Source of the DNA: PALSA-894 sp963734185
Lineage (GTDB): Bacteria > Pseudomonadota > Alphaproteobacteria > Rhizobiales > Xanthobacteraceae
Assembly (NCBI GenBank): GCA_963734185.1
Contig: CAVTGA010000002.1
Location: 682,001-746,000 of the forward strand
DNA: 64,000 nt
Direction: 5' to 3'
Shown piece after piece: positions 1 through 8,435 of the stretch. Every line of letters begins with the position of its first letter. Position 1 is the stretch's first letter. The notes under the pieces are model-generated. The model saw only the letters and a list, made by a program, of their open reading frames with translations. It did not search any database and was not told where the DNA came from. The position numbers and the translations under genes were made by a program.

Positions 1-268
1 CCGACAGGATGTGGCGCGCGCGCACGCCGGGGCCGACGCCGATCACCTGGGTGTAGTCGCCCTGATTCGCCACGATCTCGTCGAGCAGCGGAAGCACCGC
101 CGTGTGGCCGCGGTCCATGATCGACAAGCCGCCGATCTGCACGACGTTGAGCTTGGGCAGAATGGCGCGGACCGGCGCTTCGGTGCTGGCAATCAACGCC
201 TTGTCCATCAGCGACTCGCGCATCAGCCGCGAGGCCACATGTTGCGCGCCGGCCGCCTTGTCGTTCAT
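1..268 (-). CDS. mosA: Molybdenum storage protein, alpha-type subunit (MosA-like), 5' part only
   Basis: The first 89 codons of a second molybdenum-storage subunit; the rest lies beyond the left edge of the window. The translated start carries an amino-acid-kinase fold opening: an IGG motif near residue 40, SIMDRG after it, and GVRARH near residue 84, matching the nucleotide-binding layout of its neighbour mosB and of the Azotobacter vinelandii storage protein. In that family alpha and beta chains form an ATP-driven hexamer that stores molybdate as oxide clusters in the cytoplasm. The ATG at 268 overlaps the TGA of mosB in an ATGA, so the two chains are translationally coupled. Assigning it as alpha rather than beta is inference from it being the second, less MosB-like copy. 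Confidence 0.75.
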   Translation of the reverse strand, partial: MNDKAAGAQHVASRLMRESLMDKALIASTEAPVRAILPKLNVVQIGGLSIMDRGHTAVLPLLDEIVANQGDYTQVIGVGPGVRARHILS

Positions 269-1113
269 GGGGTCTGCTCCCGGGCGGCAGCATTGAAGAT
301 GACGGTTCCGACCGGTTCGCCGTCGAGCGCGGCGGTGAGCTGTCCCGGCTTGAGGCCATTGACGAACTGGATTTCCTTGATGTTGCGCGCCGCCAGCATG
401 TGTTCGAGGACGGCACGCTCGACGATGAGATCGTTCAGGTCCCGCGCCAGCAGCTCCTGTACGCTGATGCGCGCGATGTGCGTGGCCGTGGGATCCTTCT
501 TCGGATCCGCGCTGTAAAGCCCATCTTCGTCCTTGACGAAGATCATCTTTCTGGCGCCGAACACCTCGGCGATGAGGAAGCATCCGGTATCGGTGCGCTC
601 GGGCGGTATCCGGCCGACGCTCGGATTACCCTCCCAGAGCTTGTAGGGCGGCATGCCCTGGCAGATCACGGCGCCGCGCTCCATCAGGTAGTGCGGCAGC
701 GAGGCGAAGCCCTCCGGCTCGATGAAGGCGATGCCGTGCTGCGCCAGCAGGTATTGCAGCATCTGCGCATTCTGCCAGGCGACCGCCGTGCCGAGCACCG
801 TCAGGACCCCGACCGGCAGGCCGAGATCGATCGCCAGGCTGTAGACGTGGCGCGCGCGCGTGCCGGCGCCCGTGCCCAGGATCATCTTGTGCCGCTTCAG
901 GTTGGCGATGATCTCGTCCACCACGGGGCCGACCGCGCTGCGGCCGCGGTCCATGATGCTCTGCCCGCCGATCTTGACCATGTTGACCCACGGCAGGATG
1001 GCGAAATTCGGCGTCGTCTCGGTGGCCCGCTGCAGCTGAGCGTCGCTGAGCGACCCCTCGACCAGCCGGCGCCCAAGCTCCGTCAACACAGCGTTTTCCA
1101 TGACATCCTGCAT
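265..1113 (-). CDS. mosB: Molybdenum storage protein, beta-type subunit (MosB-like)
   Basis: A 282-residue cytoplasmic protein of the amino acid kinase (UMP kinase-like) superfamily. KIGGQS at residues 47-52, GTGAGTRARH at 80-89, CQGMPPYKLW at 151-160, RTDTGCFL at 173-180 and FVKDEDGLYSADP near 192-204 match the A. vinelandii MosB pattern closely, and the length is as expected. Family members bind ATP and form an alpha3beta3 cage that stores molybdenum or tungsten as polyoxometalate. The ATG at 1113 touches the TGA of the upstream methyltransferase (TGATG), and an in-frame ATG at 1101 is a possible alternative. UMP kinase is less likely because the PPYKLW and RTDTGCF segments belong to the storage-protein branch. 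Confidence 0.88.
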   Translation of the reverse strand: MQDVMENAVLTELGRRLVEGSLSDAQLQRATETTPNFAILPWVNMVKIGGQSIMDRGRSAVGPVVDEIIANLKRHKMILGTGAGTRARHVYSLAIDLGLPVGVLTVLGTAVAWQNAQMLQYLLAQHGIAFIEPEGFASLPHYLMERGAVICQGMPPYKLWEGNPSVGRIPPERTDTGCFLIAEVFGARKMIFVKDEDGLYSADPKKDPTATHIARISVQELLARDLNDLIVERAVLEHMLAARNIKEIQFVNGLKPGQLTAALDGEPVGTVIFNAAAREQTP

Positions 1114-1895
1114 CAGTGAACCACCTCGCCGAACCGATAGACGCGCAATTCGAACGCATGTTGCTCCGGAAAGACCGTATCGAGCGAGCCGTACGTCCGC
1201 ACCGCCCACGCGCTCAACCGCCGCAGCGCTTCTTCCCGCACCGGCTCCGGTAGCGCGGAGAACCGCGCACCATGGCGGTGACGCTCGAGGAAGCCGCGCG
1301 GGGTCCGCTCGGCATTCCAGGCCGCAGCGTCGATCCGGGTACGGCCCCCGGCCGCGTCGAGCGCGCGCTGGACGTCATCGCGCGCATTGGTCCCGTCGCG
1401 GCGAACCTTCATGTCATCGAGCAGCGAGGCAAGCTGCCGCTTCATTTGCGCGTCAAGGCCCTCGGCGGGAGCGATCGTCCGGCCGGTCATGATCGCACCA
1501 CTACGGCGCAACACGCGCTTGGCGTCGGCCAGGACCTCGCGCCAGCCGCTCATCCCGCCGAACACTTGGACCAGCAGGACGACATCGAAAGCCGCGTCAC
1601 GAAACGGCAGGCGCCGGGCGTCGGCGCGCACCAGCCACGGCGGGCAAGGGTTCCCCTCGCGCTGCGCGAACGCGCGCAGCATTCCGTGCGACAGGTCGAG
1701 GCCGACATAGTCGTCGCCGGCCGCGACGAACCGCGCGCCGATCCGCCCGGTCCCGGCGCCGAGATCGAGCAGGCGCGGCCGCGGGACGTCGACGCAAGCC
1801 AGCACCGCAGTCCGGATCGCGTCCGTCACGCCATCCGGCAAGGCGCGGTGGCGGTCGAAATGCGGCGCAGCGGCGTCATAGGTGGACGTCAGCAC
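1113..1895 (-). CDS. Class I SAM-dependent methyltransferase
   Basis: About 260 residues with a Rossmann methyltransferase core: motif I LLDLGAGTGRIG at about 42-53, acidic loop end VGLDLS near 64-69, motif II/III region VRADARRLPFRDAAFDVVLL, and post-III RVLRRSG. This is the layout of small-molecule Methyltransf_11 or UbiE-like enzymes; the substrate cannot be read from sequence. It sits between the multicopper oxidase and mosB and is translationally coupled to mosB. The start is uncertain: GTG codons at 1895, 1910 and 1937 are all in frame, and the last would begin 5 bases after the oxidase stop. No strong ribosome binding site decides between them. Its role with molybdenum storage or copper oxidase genes is unknown. 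Confidence 0.75.
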   Translation of the reverse strand: MLTSTYDAAAPHFDRHRALPDGVTDAIRTAVLACVDVPRPRLLDLGAGTGRIGARFVAAGDDYVGLDLSHGMLRAFAQREGNPCPPWLVRADARRLPFRDAAFDVVLLVQVFGGMSGWREVLADAKRVLRRSGAIMTGRTIAPAEGLDAQMKRQLASLLDDMKVRRDGTNARDDVQRALDAAGGRTRIDAAAWNAERTPRGFLERHRHGARFSALPEPVREEALRRLSAWAVRTYGSLDTVFPEQHAFELRVYRFGEVVH

Positions 1896-1942
1896 GATCC
1901 CATCGTCCACAATGTCACCGACGGCAGAGTTGGGCACCCACG

Positions 1943-4372
1943 CTAGTGGTGCTTGACCAAGGTCGCGGCCGGCTTGCCGACCTGCACGCTGAACATCATG
2001 CCGCGGTCTTCGTGCACCAGGATATGGCAATGCAGGACGTACAGGCCGGGATAGTCCACGAAGCGGCTGCGCATCCTGAAGAAGCCCGGGATCACGATCG
2101 GCTTGCCGTCCGGACCTGCGATCGGCTGGTTGTTGGCGTCCACCGGGACCCTGGCCGAAGGGATCGCGAACAGGTCCCACCAGACCAGGTTCGAAGGCGC
2201 TGTCGCGGGGCCGCAAGGTTTCCAGGTGCTTTCGTCCCTGATATCGAGCAGGCACTGCCGCTTCTTGAACGCCTCGTTGGTGGAGAAGTCGGCCGCACTG
2301 ATGACGTAGCGCGGCACCGCCTGCGTCTTGTTGTTGACCAGCACCTTTTCCAGCTGGCCGGTCTCGGGATCGACCAGCTTCTCGTTCGGATCGAAGAATT
2401 CCACGATCTGGAACGGATTGATGTGGATGTGGAACGGATGGTCGATCGTGCCGGGGCCGGTCACTCCATTCGTGGTGTTGACGATCTTCCACTCCTGCAC
2501 CGCGCCCAGCGGGACAGTCACCAGGGCTTGGCCGTTCTGGAACTGGATGCCGTTGATGGTGTGCTGCTCGGCGGTCCCCGGGGGCTTCGAGCCGAAGATC
2601 AGCTTCTGCGTGGTGAAGTTGTTCCGCATCAGCTCATCGACGCCAATGTCCTGCAGGAACTTGGGCTGGCGCGGCGCCTGCTGGAGGAACTGCATCTCGG
2701 CCGGTTGCGGTTGCGGGTTGCCCGGCACGCGGCGCATGACCTGCGGGCCTGAGACGTTGACCGACATCAGGGTGACGCCCGGCTTGGGATCGGTGGGCGG
2801 GTTGGGGGTGGCCGGCGTCGGCTTGACCTGGCTGCGCCCCATCACCGGCTGGATCAGGATGCTGGTGCTCGTCGCGCTCAGCGGCGCCTTGACGAGCAGA
2901 TCCACCCGATTTCCCGGCGCGATATAGATCGGCTTGTTCAGGCTGCTCTGGTAGTTCGAATTCGCGAACTGCACGCCGTCCTGGGCGAGCTGGCGCCATT
3001 CCAGGCCGCCTTCCGGCGCCATGAGATAGACGGCGTTGCGACCGGCGGTATTGGCGATGCGCCAGAGCTGGATCTCGCCCAGCTGCATCTGCACGGTGGG
3101 ACGCACCCGGCCGTTGATGGTGAAATCGATTCCGGCGGGCCCGGCTCCGCTGTGCACCGCGGTGAGCAGGTTCGGCGTCGTGCCGAGCTGATTGAGCACC
3201 ATGGTCGGCTGCGCGCGCGTATTCCAGTTCTGACCGTTCTTGAGGATGAAACCGCCATAGGCGCGGTTGAGATCGTCGTCGTACTCGCCCTCGATGATGA
3301 ACACGCCGGTCATGCCGTTGGCGACATTGATGGCGGTCGAACCGTGCTTGTGCGCGTGATACCAATGCGTTCCCGGCGCCTGCCCCATATTGGGCGAGGT
3401 GCTGCCGGGAGGCGGCGGCCAGACGAGGGCGGTAAAGCGCGGCAGAGCGAAACAGTAGGGAACGACGCCGATGTAATATTGCGGCCAGCCGCCGGCCTGC
3501 AGCACCTTGAGGTCTTCGGTCCACAGCTGCTGGGTGGGATTGGCGGTCTGATAGGCCTGCAGCAGCTCGGCCTGCTTGGCGATGTACGGCCGCGGCATGT
3601 CGCCCCAGGTGGTGGGCCACTCGTTCACGGGGTTCTGCAGCTTCTCCGCGCAGTTGCTGAAGAACTCGTCGAGCGACACCGATGCCTGAGCCGGCGTCGT
3701 GGTCAGGGCCCCTTGATTGTCGCGCGGCAGGGGACGGACCTGCAGATAAACGTTGTCGCCGGTCGAGTTCGGATTGGTGTGCGTTCCATGGAAATGGATG
3801 TTGGCGGTGCTCGACGCATGCAGGCAGTTCGGCACCTGGTCGAACGCCGGGAGCGGATAGACCGAGCCGCCCTGGCCGACCTCGGTGCAGGCTTCGAGGT
3901 CGATGTTGCGGTCGAAGCGATTGGAATTGACCTGATTGACAAATGTCAGTTGCACCAGGTCGCCGAGCCGGGCGCGCAAGGTCGGACCCGGCATCGGATC
4001 GCTGAAGTTGGCGTTGGCCGGCTGTGCCGCCGGCGTCGGCGCAAGACCTTCGCCGCGGAACACGCGCACCCACTGCGGCGCGCAGGTCGGAGTGCCGGCC
4101 CTGGTCGAGGTCGGCAACCGCTGCTGCTCCTCGGTCACGTTGATGGTGCCGCGCAAGACGCCGGCCGAAGAGATGAGCTCGGGCGGCATCACGAAGTCCT
4201 GGCTCACATCGGGGCAGGCGACGGTCGGGCTGGTCGGCGCCAAGGTCGTCTGCGCCCGCAGCGGAGATGCCTGCAGCAACGCCGCCAAGGCGGCGACGGC
4301 CGCAACCGCGCCATGCCGCGCCGCCCATGGATGCTTCTCGATCTGATGCAGCTTCGCGCCTCGAAGGATCAT
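1943..4372 (-). CDS. Secreted multicopper oxidase
   Basis: An 809-residue exported laccase-like oxidase. Residues 1-40 are a Sec signal peptide (KLHQIEKHPWAARH, then an alanine-rich core ending LRAQ). All four copper-ligand blocks are visible: HFHGTH at 193-198, HWYHAHKHG at 336-344, HPFHIH at 645-650 and HCHILVHEDRGMM at 781-793, so type 1, 2 and 3 copper sites should be complete. Family members oxidise phenols, metal ions or other donors and reduce O2 to water in the periplasm. It is longer than typical 500-600 residue laccases, with extra sequence between the first two blocks. The ATG at 4372 was chosen because GGAGA lies 6 bases upstream and a signal peptide follows at once. Confidence 0.9.
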   Translation of the reverse strand: MILRGAKLHQIEKHPWAARHGAVAAVAALAALLQASPLRAQTTLAPTSPTVACPDVSQDFVMPPELISSAGVLRGTINVTEEQQRLPTSTRAGTPTCAPQWVRVFRGEGLAPTPAAQPANANFSDPMPGPTLRARLGDLVQLTFVNQVNSNRFDRNIDLEACTEVGQGGSVYPLPAFDQVPNCLHASSTANIHFHGTHTNPNSTGDNVYLQVRPLPRDNQGALTTTPAQASVSLDEFFSNCAEKLQNPVNEWPTTWGDMPRPYIAKQAELLQAYQTANPTQQLWTEDLKVLQAGGWPQYYIGVVPYCFALPRFTALVWPPPPGSTSPNMGQAPGTHWYHAHKHGSTAINVANGMTGVFIIEGEYDDDLNRAYGGFILKNGQNWNTRAQPTMVLNQLGTTPNLLTAVHSGAGPAGIDFTINGRVRPTVQMQLGEIQLWRIANTAGRNAVYLMAPEGGLEWRQLAQDGVQFANSNYQSSLNKPIYIAPGNRVDLLVKAPLSATSTSILIQPVMGRSQVKPTPATPNPPTDPKPGVTLMSVNVSGPQVMRRVPGNPQPQPAEMQFLQQAPRQPKFLQDIGVDELMRNNFTTQKLIFGSKPPGTAEQHTINGIQFQNGQALVTVPLGAVQEWKIVNTTNGVTGPGTIDHPFHIHINPFQIVEFFDPNEKLVDPETGQLEKVLVNNKTQAVPRYVISAADFSTNEAFKKRQCLLDIRDESTWKPCGPATAPSNLVWWDLFAIPSARVPVDANNQPIAGPDGKPIVIPGFFRMRSRFVDYPGLYVLHCHILVHEDRGMMFSVQVGKPAATLVKHH

Positions 4373-4471
4373 CGTCGTTCTCCGGTTGCCTGGTCGGCCA
4401 TGCGCCGAACTTGTTGCATCCGATGGGCCGCAACAGCGGCCCACGCGCGCGCCTCAACTACAAAAAGCTCG

Positions 4472-4783
4472 TCACACGATCTGGATGCTGTGCGTCTGTT
4501 GCGACGGATTCTGACAGGAGTAGCTGATTATTGTCGGTGTATTCGCGTTCACGTTGAAGATCGGACTTGACACCTGGCCGGCCGGAATCAGGTCGGTCAA
4601 AAAGAAGTTCGGCGGATTGATGGACTTGAGTTGAAGCGACAGATTGGTCTTGTTGTTCCAGGTGACGTTGTCGCCGCGATTGACGCCGAGCGGCTGCCCC
4701 AGCACCGCACCGCCGATGTCCGGCCGGAACGCCACCGTACCGTCGGGCAGCGCGATGATCTCGATCGACCACGAACTCGCCAT
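4472..4783 (-). CDS. Small cupredoxin-like protein of unknown function
   Basis: A 103-residue protein without a signal peptide, starting from an ATG at 4783 with GGGAGGA 5 bases upstream. The ending (VTWNNKTNLSLQ in the middle, then TPTIISYSCQNPSQQTHSIQIV) resembles the closing beta strands of a cupredoxin. However, the ligand set is poor: one Cys and one His with unusual spacing, no clear second His and no Met. It precedes the multicopper oxidase by about 100 bases on the same strand and may be co-transcribed. It could be an electron or metal partner of the oxidase or simply a beta-sandwich protein. Function is not assigned. Confidence 0.55.
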   Translation of the reverse strand: MASSWSIEIIALPDGTVAFRPDIGGAVLGQPLGVNRGDNVTWNNKTNLSLQLKSINPPNFFLTDLIPAGQVSSPIFNVNANTPTIISYSCQNPSQQTHSIQIV

Positions 4784-4936
4784 GGGTTCCTCCCGCGATC
4801 TGTTTCGCTTAGTGTCGCAAAGCAGCCTTCGATTGTCTAATGAAAATGTATCGAGTGACGGATGCTGACCGGAATTCCCCCGCCGGTTACCTCAAGCGTT
4901 CCGTCACCGCACTGTCATGGGCGGTTCGCGTGCCTG

Positions 4937-5608
4937 TCAGGACGCGGCGAGCCCATAACGCCGGCGCAGCCCGTCGGCGAGCAGCTTCCCGGCGGCTGAA
5001 ACCGCAAACACGAACAGGATGTAGATCGCCGCGGTCGCGGTCAGGATCTCGATCGGCTCGTACCAGATGTTCACGAGCCTTTGCGACTGCAGCATGAGGT
5101 CGGGGACGGTGATCACCGAGATGAGCGTGGAAGACTTCACGATCACGGTGAACTGGTTGACGATCGAGGGCGTGCTCGCCAAGGCGACTTGCGGCATCAC
5201 GACGCGGCCGAACGTCTGCACCGGCGACATGCCGGCGGAAAACGCGGCCTCGCGCTGCCCCCGCGGCACCGCCTCGATGCCGGCGCGAAACGTCTCCGCC
5301 AGATAACCGCTCGACTGCAGCGCGAGCGCAAGCCAGCCGGCGGTGAAGAAGCTGTTGGGGAACCCGAACAGTTCCGGCCACACATAGGCGACCCACATCA
5401 GTTGCACGAAGATCGGCGTATCGCGGAAGAACTCGATCAGCACGACGGCGACTGGGCGCAATGGCGCCACATACATGCGGGTGAGGCAGAGGATGAGGCC
5501 GCCGACGATCGCCGCCAGGAAGGCGATGACGCAGACCTCCACCGTGACGGCCAATCCGGCGAGCAAGGCGTCGCGTTGATTCCAGACCAGGCGCTCCCAA
5601 TTGCCCAT
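4937..5608 (-). CDS. Polar amino acid-type ABC importer, permease 1
   Basis: A 223-residue inner-membrane permease of the HisM/GlnP type with about five hydrophobic segments. The region IEFFRDTPIFVQLMW is the usual FxRxTPxxvQL signature of amino acid permeases, and YLAETFRAGIEAVPRGQREAAFSAGMS is the EAA loop that contacts the ATPase. It would form a heterodimeric channel with the permease encoded directly upstream (7-base gap) and be powered by the ATPase at 6322-7095. No binding protein lies in this minus-strand operon; the family 3 binding protein at 8436-9302, transcribed divergently nearby, is the obvious partner. Confidence 0.9.
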   Translation of the reverse strand: MGNWERLVWNQRDALLAGLAVTVEVCVIAFLAAIVGGLILCLTRMYVAPLRPVAVVLIEFFRDTPIFVQLMWVAYVWPELFGFPNSFFTAGWLALALQSSGYLAETFRAGIEAVPRGQREAAFSAGMSPVQTFGRVVMPQVALASTPSIVNQFTVIVKSSTLISVITVPDLMLQSQRLVNIWYEPIEILTATAAIYILFVFAVSAAGKLLADGLRRRYGLAAS

Positions 5609-5615
5609 CCGAGCC

Positions 5616-6317
5616 TCACGCTAGGACCTTGCGGCGCCAGCGCTCGCTGAAAGCCCGCACCGCGCTCGCGAACGCGAAGATGATGAGGAAGTAGGTGAGC
5701 GCCGCGCCGGTATAGAGCGGCAATGGCCGCATCTCCTGCTGCGTCACCATCGAGACGTTGTACATGAGGTCGGGAACCGCGATCAGCGACACGATCGTGG
5801 TCGCCTTGAACAGCGAGACGAACAGGTTGAGCGCCTCGGGCAGCATCCGGCGCACCACCTGCGGCAATGTGATGCGCCACAGGATGAGGCGCTCGGACAT
5901 GCCGAAGGCGCGGCCGGCGTCGAGATTGCTCTGCGGCACGGCCTGGATCCCGGCGCGGAACGCCTCGGCGAAATAGCCGCTGTAGACCAGCCCGAGCGCG
6001 ATCACCGCCGACGCGAAGGGATGAAACTCGACACGCCGGCGGACCACCATGCCGATCAGCAGCGGCAACACGAAATGCACCCAGATCAGCATGATGTAGT
6101 CGGGCGCGTTGCGGAACAGCTCTACATGGAGCGTGCCGATCAGGCGCGCGGGTAGAAAGCGGTTGACGCGCATGAGCGCGGCGGCGAGGCCGGCCGACAG
6201 CGCGACGCTGGCGGAGCACAGGAACACGAGGGCGTTGAAGATCAGCCCTTGCAGCAGGATGGCGCGATACTCCCAGAACAGGGAGAGATCGAACGCCTGC
6301 TTGAGTCCCTCCGACAA
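5616..6317 (-). CDS. Polar amino acid-type ABC importer, permease 2
   Basis: A 233-residue permease of the same family as its downstream neighbour, with VELFRNAPDYIMLIWVHF as first signature and YFAEAFRAGIQAVPQSNLDAGRAFGMS as EAA loop. Hydrophobic segments begin at about residue 15. The best start is a TTG at 6317, four bases after the ATPase stop; the reading frame stays open further upstream but that part lies inside the ATPase gene and has no permease character. Asparagine replaces the usual Thr in the FRNxP signature, as in some HisQ-type partners. It is part of a three-gene ATPase-permease-permease operon. Confidence 0.85.
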   Translation of the reverse strand: MSEGLKQAFDLSLFWEYRAILLQGLIFNALVFLCSASVALSAGLAAALMRVNRFLPARLIGTLHVELFRNAPDYIMLIWVHFVLPLLIGMVVRRRVEFHPFASAVIALGLVYSGYFAEAFRAGIQAVPQSNLDAGRAFGMSERLILWRITLPQVVRRMLPEALNLFVSLFKATTIVSLIAVPDLMYNVSMVTQQEMRPLPLYTGAALTYFLIIFAFASAVRAFSERWRRKVLA

Positions 6318-6321
6318 ACGC

Positions 6322-7095
6322 CTACCTGCGATACTTGGAGAGGAACTGTCCGAGCCGCTCGGACTTCGGAGCGCCGAAAATCTGCGCCGGCGGCCCTTCC
6401 TCCTCGACCAGCCCGTCGTGCAGGAAGAGGACGCGATCGGAGACCTCGCGGGCAAAAGCCATCTCGTGGGTGACGACGATCATGGTCGTGCCGTCGGCCG
6501 CAAGCTCGCGCATCACGCCCAGGACCTCGTCGGTCAGCTCCGGGTCGAGCGAAGAGGTCGCTTCGTCGAACAGCATCGCCTTGGGGCGCATGGCGAGCGC
6601 GCGCGCGATCGCGGCGCGTTGCTGCTGGCCGCCGGAAAGCCGCGCCGGGTACTCGCCCGCCTTGTCGATCATGCGCACGCGGCGCAGGCATTCCTCGCCG
6701 AAAGCGACCGCCTCCTTGCGCGCGAGCTTGCGCACGCGGATCGGCGCCTCGATGACGTTGCCGAGCACGGTCATATGCGGCCACAGATTGAACTGCTGGA
6801 ACACGACGCCGAGCTCGCGGCGTATCGCATTGATCTCGCCAAGCGAGCGCGGTCTGCGCTGCCCGCGCGCATCGACGCGCGATCCGAGCGGCTCGCCTTC
6901 GATGTAGACTTCGCCGGCGTTGGGCGGCTCGAGGTAGTTCACGCAACGCAACAGCGTGCTCTTGCCCGATCCGCTGGCGCCGATGACGCTCACCACGCTG
7001 CCGCGATGCACGTCGAACGACACGCCGCGCAGCACGTGCAACGGCCCGAAGCTCTTGTGGACGCCGGCAACGCGGATGCGCGGAACGTCGCTCAT
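6322..7095 (-). CDS. Polar amino acid-type ABC importer, ATPase
   Basis: A 257-residue GlnQ/HisP-type ATPase. Walker A GASGSGKST at about 39-47, Q-loop in VFQQFNLWPHMTV, ABC signature LSGGQQQRAAIARAL, Walker B MLFDEATSSLDPE and switch His in VVTHEM are all intact. It is the first gene of the minus-strand operon and starts at an ATG at 7095 beside the divergent control region. It would energise the two permeases at 4937-6317. The substrate is probably an amino acid or amino-acid-like compound, given the family and the neighbouring D-amino-acid and hydantoin enzymes, but it is not determined. Confidence 0.92.
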   Translation of the reverse strand: MSDVPRIRVAGVHKSFGPLHVLRGVSFDVHRGSVVSVIGASGSGKSTLLRCVNYLEPPNAGEVYIEGEPLGSRVDARGQRRPRSLGEINAIRRELGVVFQQFNLWPHMTVLGNVIEAPIRVRKLARKEAVAFGEECLRRVRMIDKAGEYPARLSGGQQQRAAIARALAMRPKAMLFDEATSSLDPELTDEVLGVMRELAADGTTMIVVTHEMAFAREVSDRVLFLHDGLVEEEGPPAQIFGAPKSERLGQFLSKYRR

Positions 7096-7122
7096 GGGGG
7101 CTCAATCACTGGTGTCTCGATT

Positions 7123-7168
7123 CCGAAGTTCGCAACCGCCCTTGCCGCACGATGTGTGCGAACTTCGG
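7123..7168. promoter_or_regulatory. Perfect 12-bp inverted repeat in a divergent promoter region (candidate operator)
   Basis: CCGAAGTTCGCA at 7123-7134 is matched exactly by its reverse complement TGCGAACTTCGG at 7157-7168, with a 22-base spacer. It lies midway in the 170-base gap between the divergent ABC ATPase (start 7095) and the D-amino-acid enzyme (start 7266). The two half-sites are 34 bases centre to centre, a little over three helical turns, which fits a dimeric or tetrameric regulator. No regulator gene is adjacent. A read-through hairpin is an alternative. Confidence 0.55.
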
Positions 7169-7265
7169 GTTCGGGGCACTGGTTTGTCAGCGCCCGCCGC
7201 GCGCGTCATGGACAATCCGGCCCGGCATTGAATATGGTAGCCGCGAACGCTTCCCTGGCAAACCG

Positions 7266-8387
7266 ATGAACCCGCCGCCCGCCGAGATCGGCACGCCCGT
7301 CGCAGAGATCGACACGCCGGCGCTCATCGTCGATCTCGATGCGCTCGACCGAAACATTGCGAAAATGGCCGAGTTCGCGCGCGCGGCCGGCGTGCGCGTG
7401 CGCCCCCATGCCAAGACCCACAAGTCGGCCACGATCGCGCTGCGCCAGATCGCCCAGGGCGCCGTCGGCCAATGCGTGCAGAAGGTCGGCGAGGCGGAGG
7501 CGCTGGTACGCGGCGGGGTCAAGGACATCCTGGTGAGCAACCAGGTGGTGGGTGAGCGCAAGTTGCGGCGGCTTGCGGCGCTCGCCCGCGACGCGACCAT
7601 CGCCCTGTGCTTCGACGCGCCCGAGCAGGTCGACGCCGCCTCGCGCGTGGCGCAGGAGTTCGGTGTCGAGCTGGGTGGCCTGGTCGAAATCGACGTCGGC
7701 ATGGAACGCTGCGGCGTGGCGCCGGGGAAGGAGGCCGTGGCGCTGGCGCGCCGCATCGCCGACGCCCCGGGCCTGAAGTTCCGCGGCCTGCAGGCCTATC
7801 ACGGCCGCGCCCAGCACTTGCCGAGCCATCAGCAGCGCGCGCAGGCGATCGCCTCCGCGGTCGACGCGGTGCGCGAGACGCTCGACGCGCTCTCGGCCGA
7901 GAACCTCAGCTGCGAGATCGTCGGCGGCGCCGGTACCGGCACCTTCGCGTTCGAAGCCGAAAGCGGCGTCTACAACGAGCTGCAGGTCGGCTCCTACGTG
8001 TTCATGGACACCGACTACGCCAAGATCGGCAACAAGGACGGCGGGCTCTACACCGCGTTCGAGCACAGCCTGTTCGTGCTCGCCTCGGTGATCAGCGTGC
8101 CGACGAAGGATCGAGCCATCGTGGACGCGGGGCTGAAATCCTACAGCGGCGAGAAAGGCCCGCCCTGGGTGCACGGGCTCGAAGACGTCGAGCTCACCAA
8201 CATTTCGGACGAGCACGGCCGGCTGAAGATCGGGCCGAAAGCCAAACGCCTGCGCCTCGGCCAGAAGGTGATGCTGATCCCCGGCCACTGCGATCCGACC
8301 GTCAATCTGCACGATTGGTACGTCGGGATCCGCAACGGCCGCGTCGAGGCGCTATGGCCGGTGAGCGCGCGCGGCGCCAGCACGTGA
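7266..8387 (+). CDS. D-threonine aldolase / D-serine dehydratase-like PLP enzyme
   Basis: A 373-residue fold-type III (alanine racemase N-terminal domain) enzyme. RPHAKTHKS at 46-54 holds the PLP lysine, and PGHCDPTVN at 339-347 supplies the His341/Cys343 metal site of the DSD1/D-threonine aldolase C-terminal domain. Relatives cleave D-threonine or D-3-hydroxy amino acids, or dehydrate D-serine or threo-3-hydroxyaspartate, in the cytoplasm. The ATG at 7266 gives the expected DTPAL start region; upstream in-frame sequence lies in the divergent promoter. Together with the hydantoinase genes and importer it suggests use of D- or N-modified amino acids. The exact substrate is unknown. Confidence 0.85.
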   Translation: MNPPPAEIGTPVAEIDTPALIVDLDALDRNIAKMAEFARAAGVRVRPHAKTHKSATIALRQIAQGAVGQCVQKVGEAEALVRGGVKDILVSNQVVGERKLRRLAALARDATIALCFDAPEQVDAASRVAQEFGVELGGLVEIDVGMERCGVAPGKEAVALARRIADAPGLKFRGLQAYHGRAQHLPSHQQRAQAIASAVDAVRETLDALSAENLSCEIVGGAGTGTFAFEAESGVYNELQVGSYVFMDTDYAKIGNKDGGLYTAFEHSLFVLASVISVPTKDRAIVDAGLKSYSGEKGPPWVHGLEDVELTNISDEHGRLKIGPKAKRLRLGQKVMLIPGHCDPTVNLHDWYVGIRNGRVEALWPVSARGAST

Positions 8388-8435
8388 CGGCGAATGAATG
8401 TGCCCGAAGGAAAGCAAAGTCGGATGGAGGGTGAT

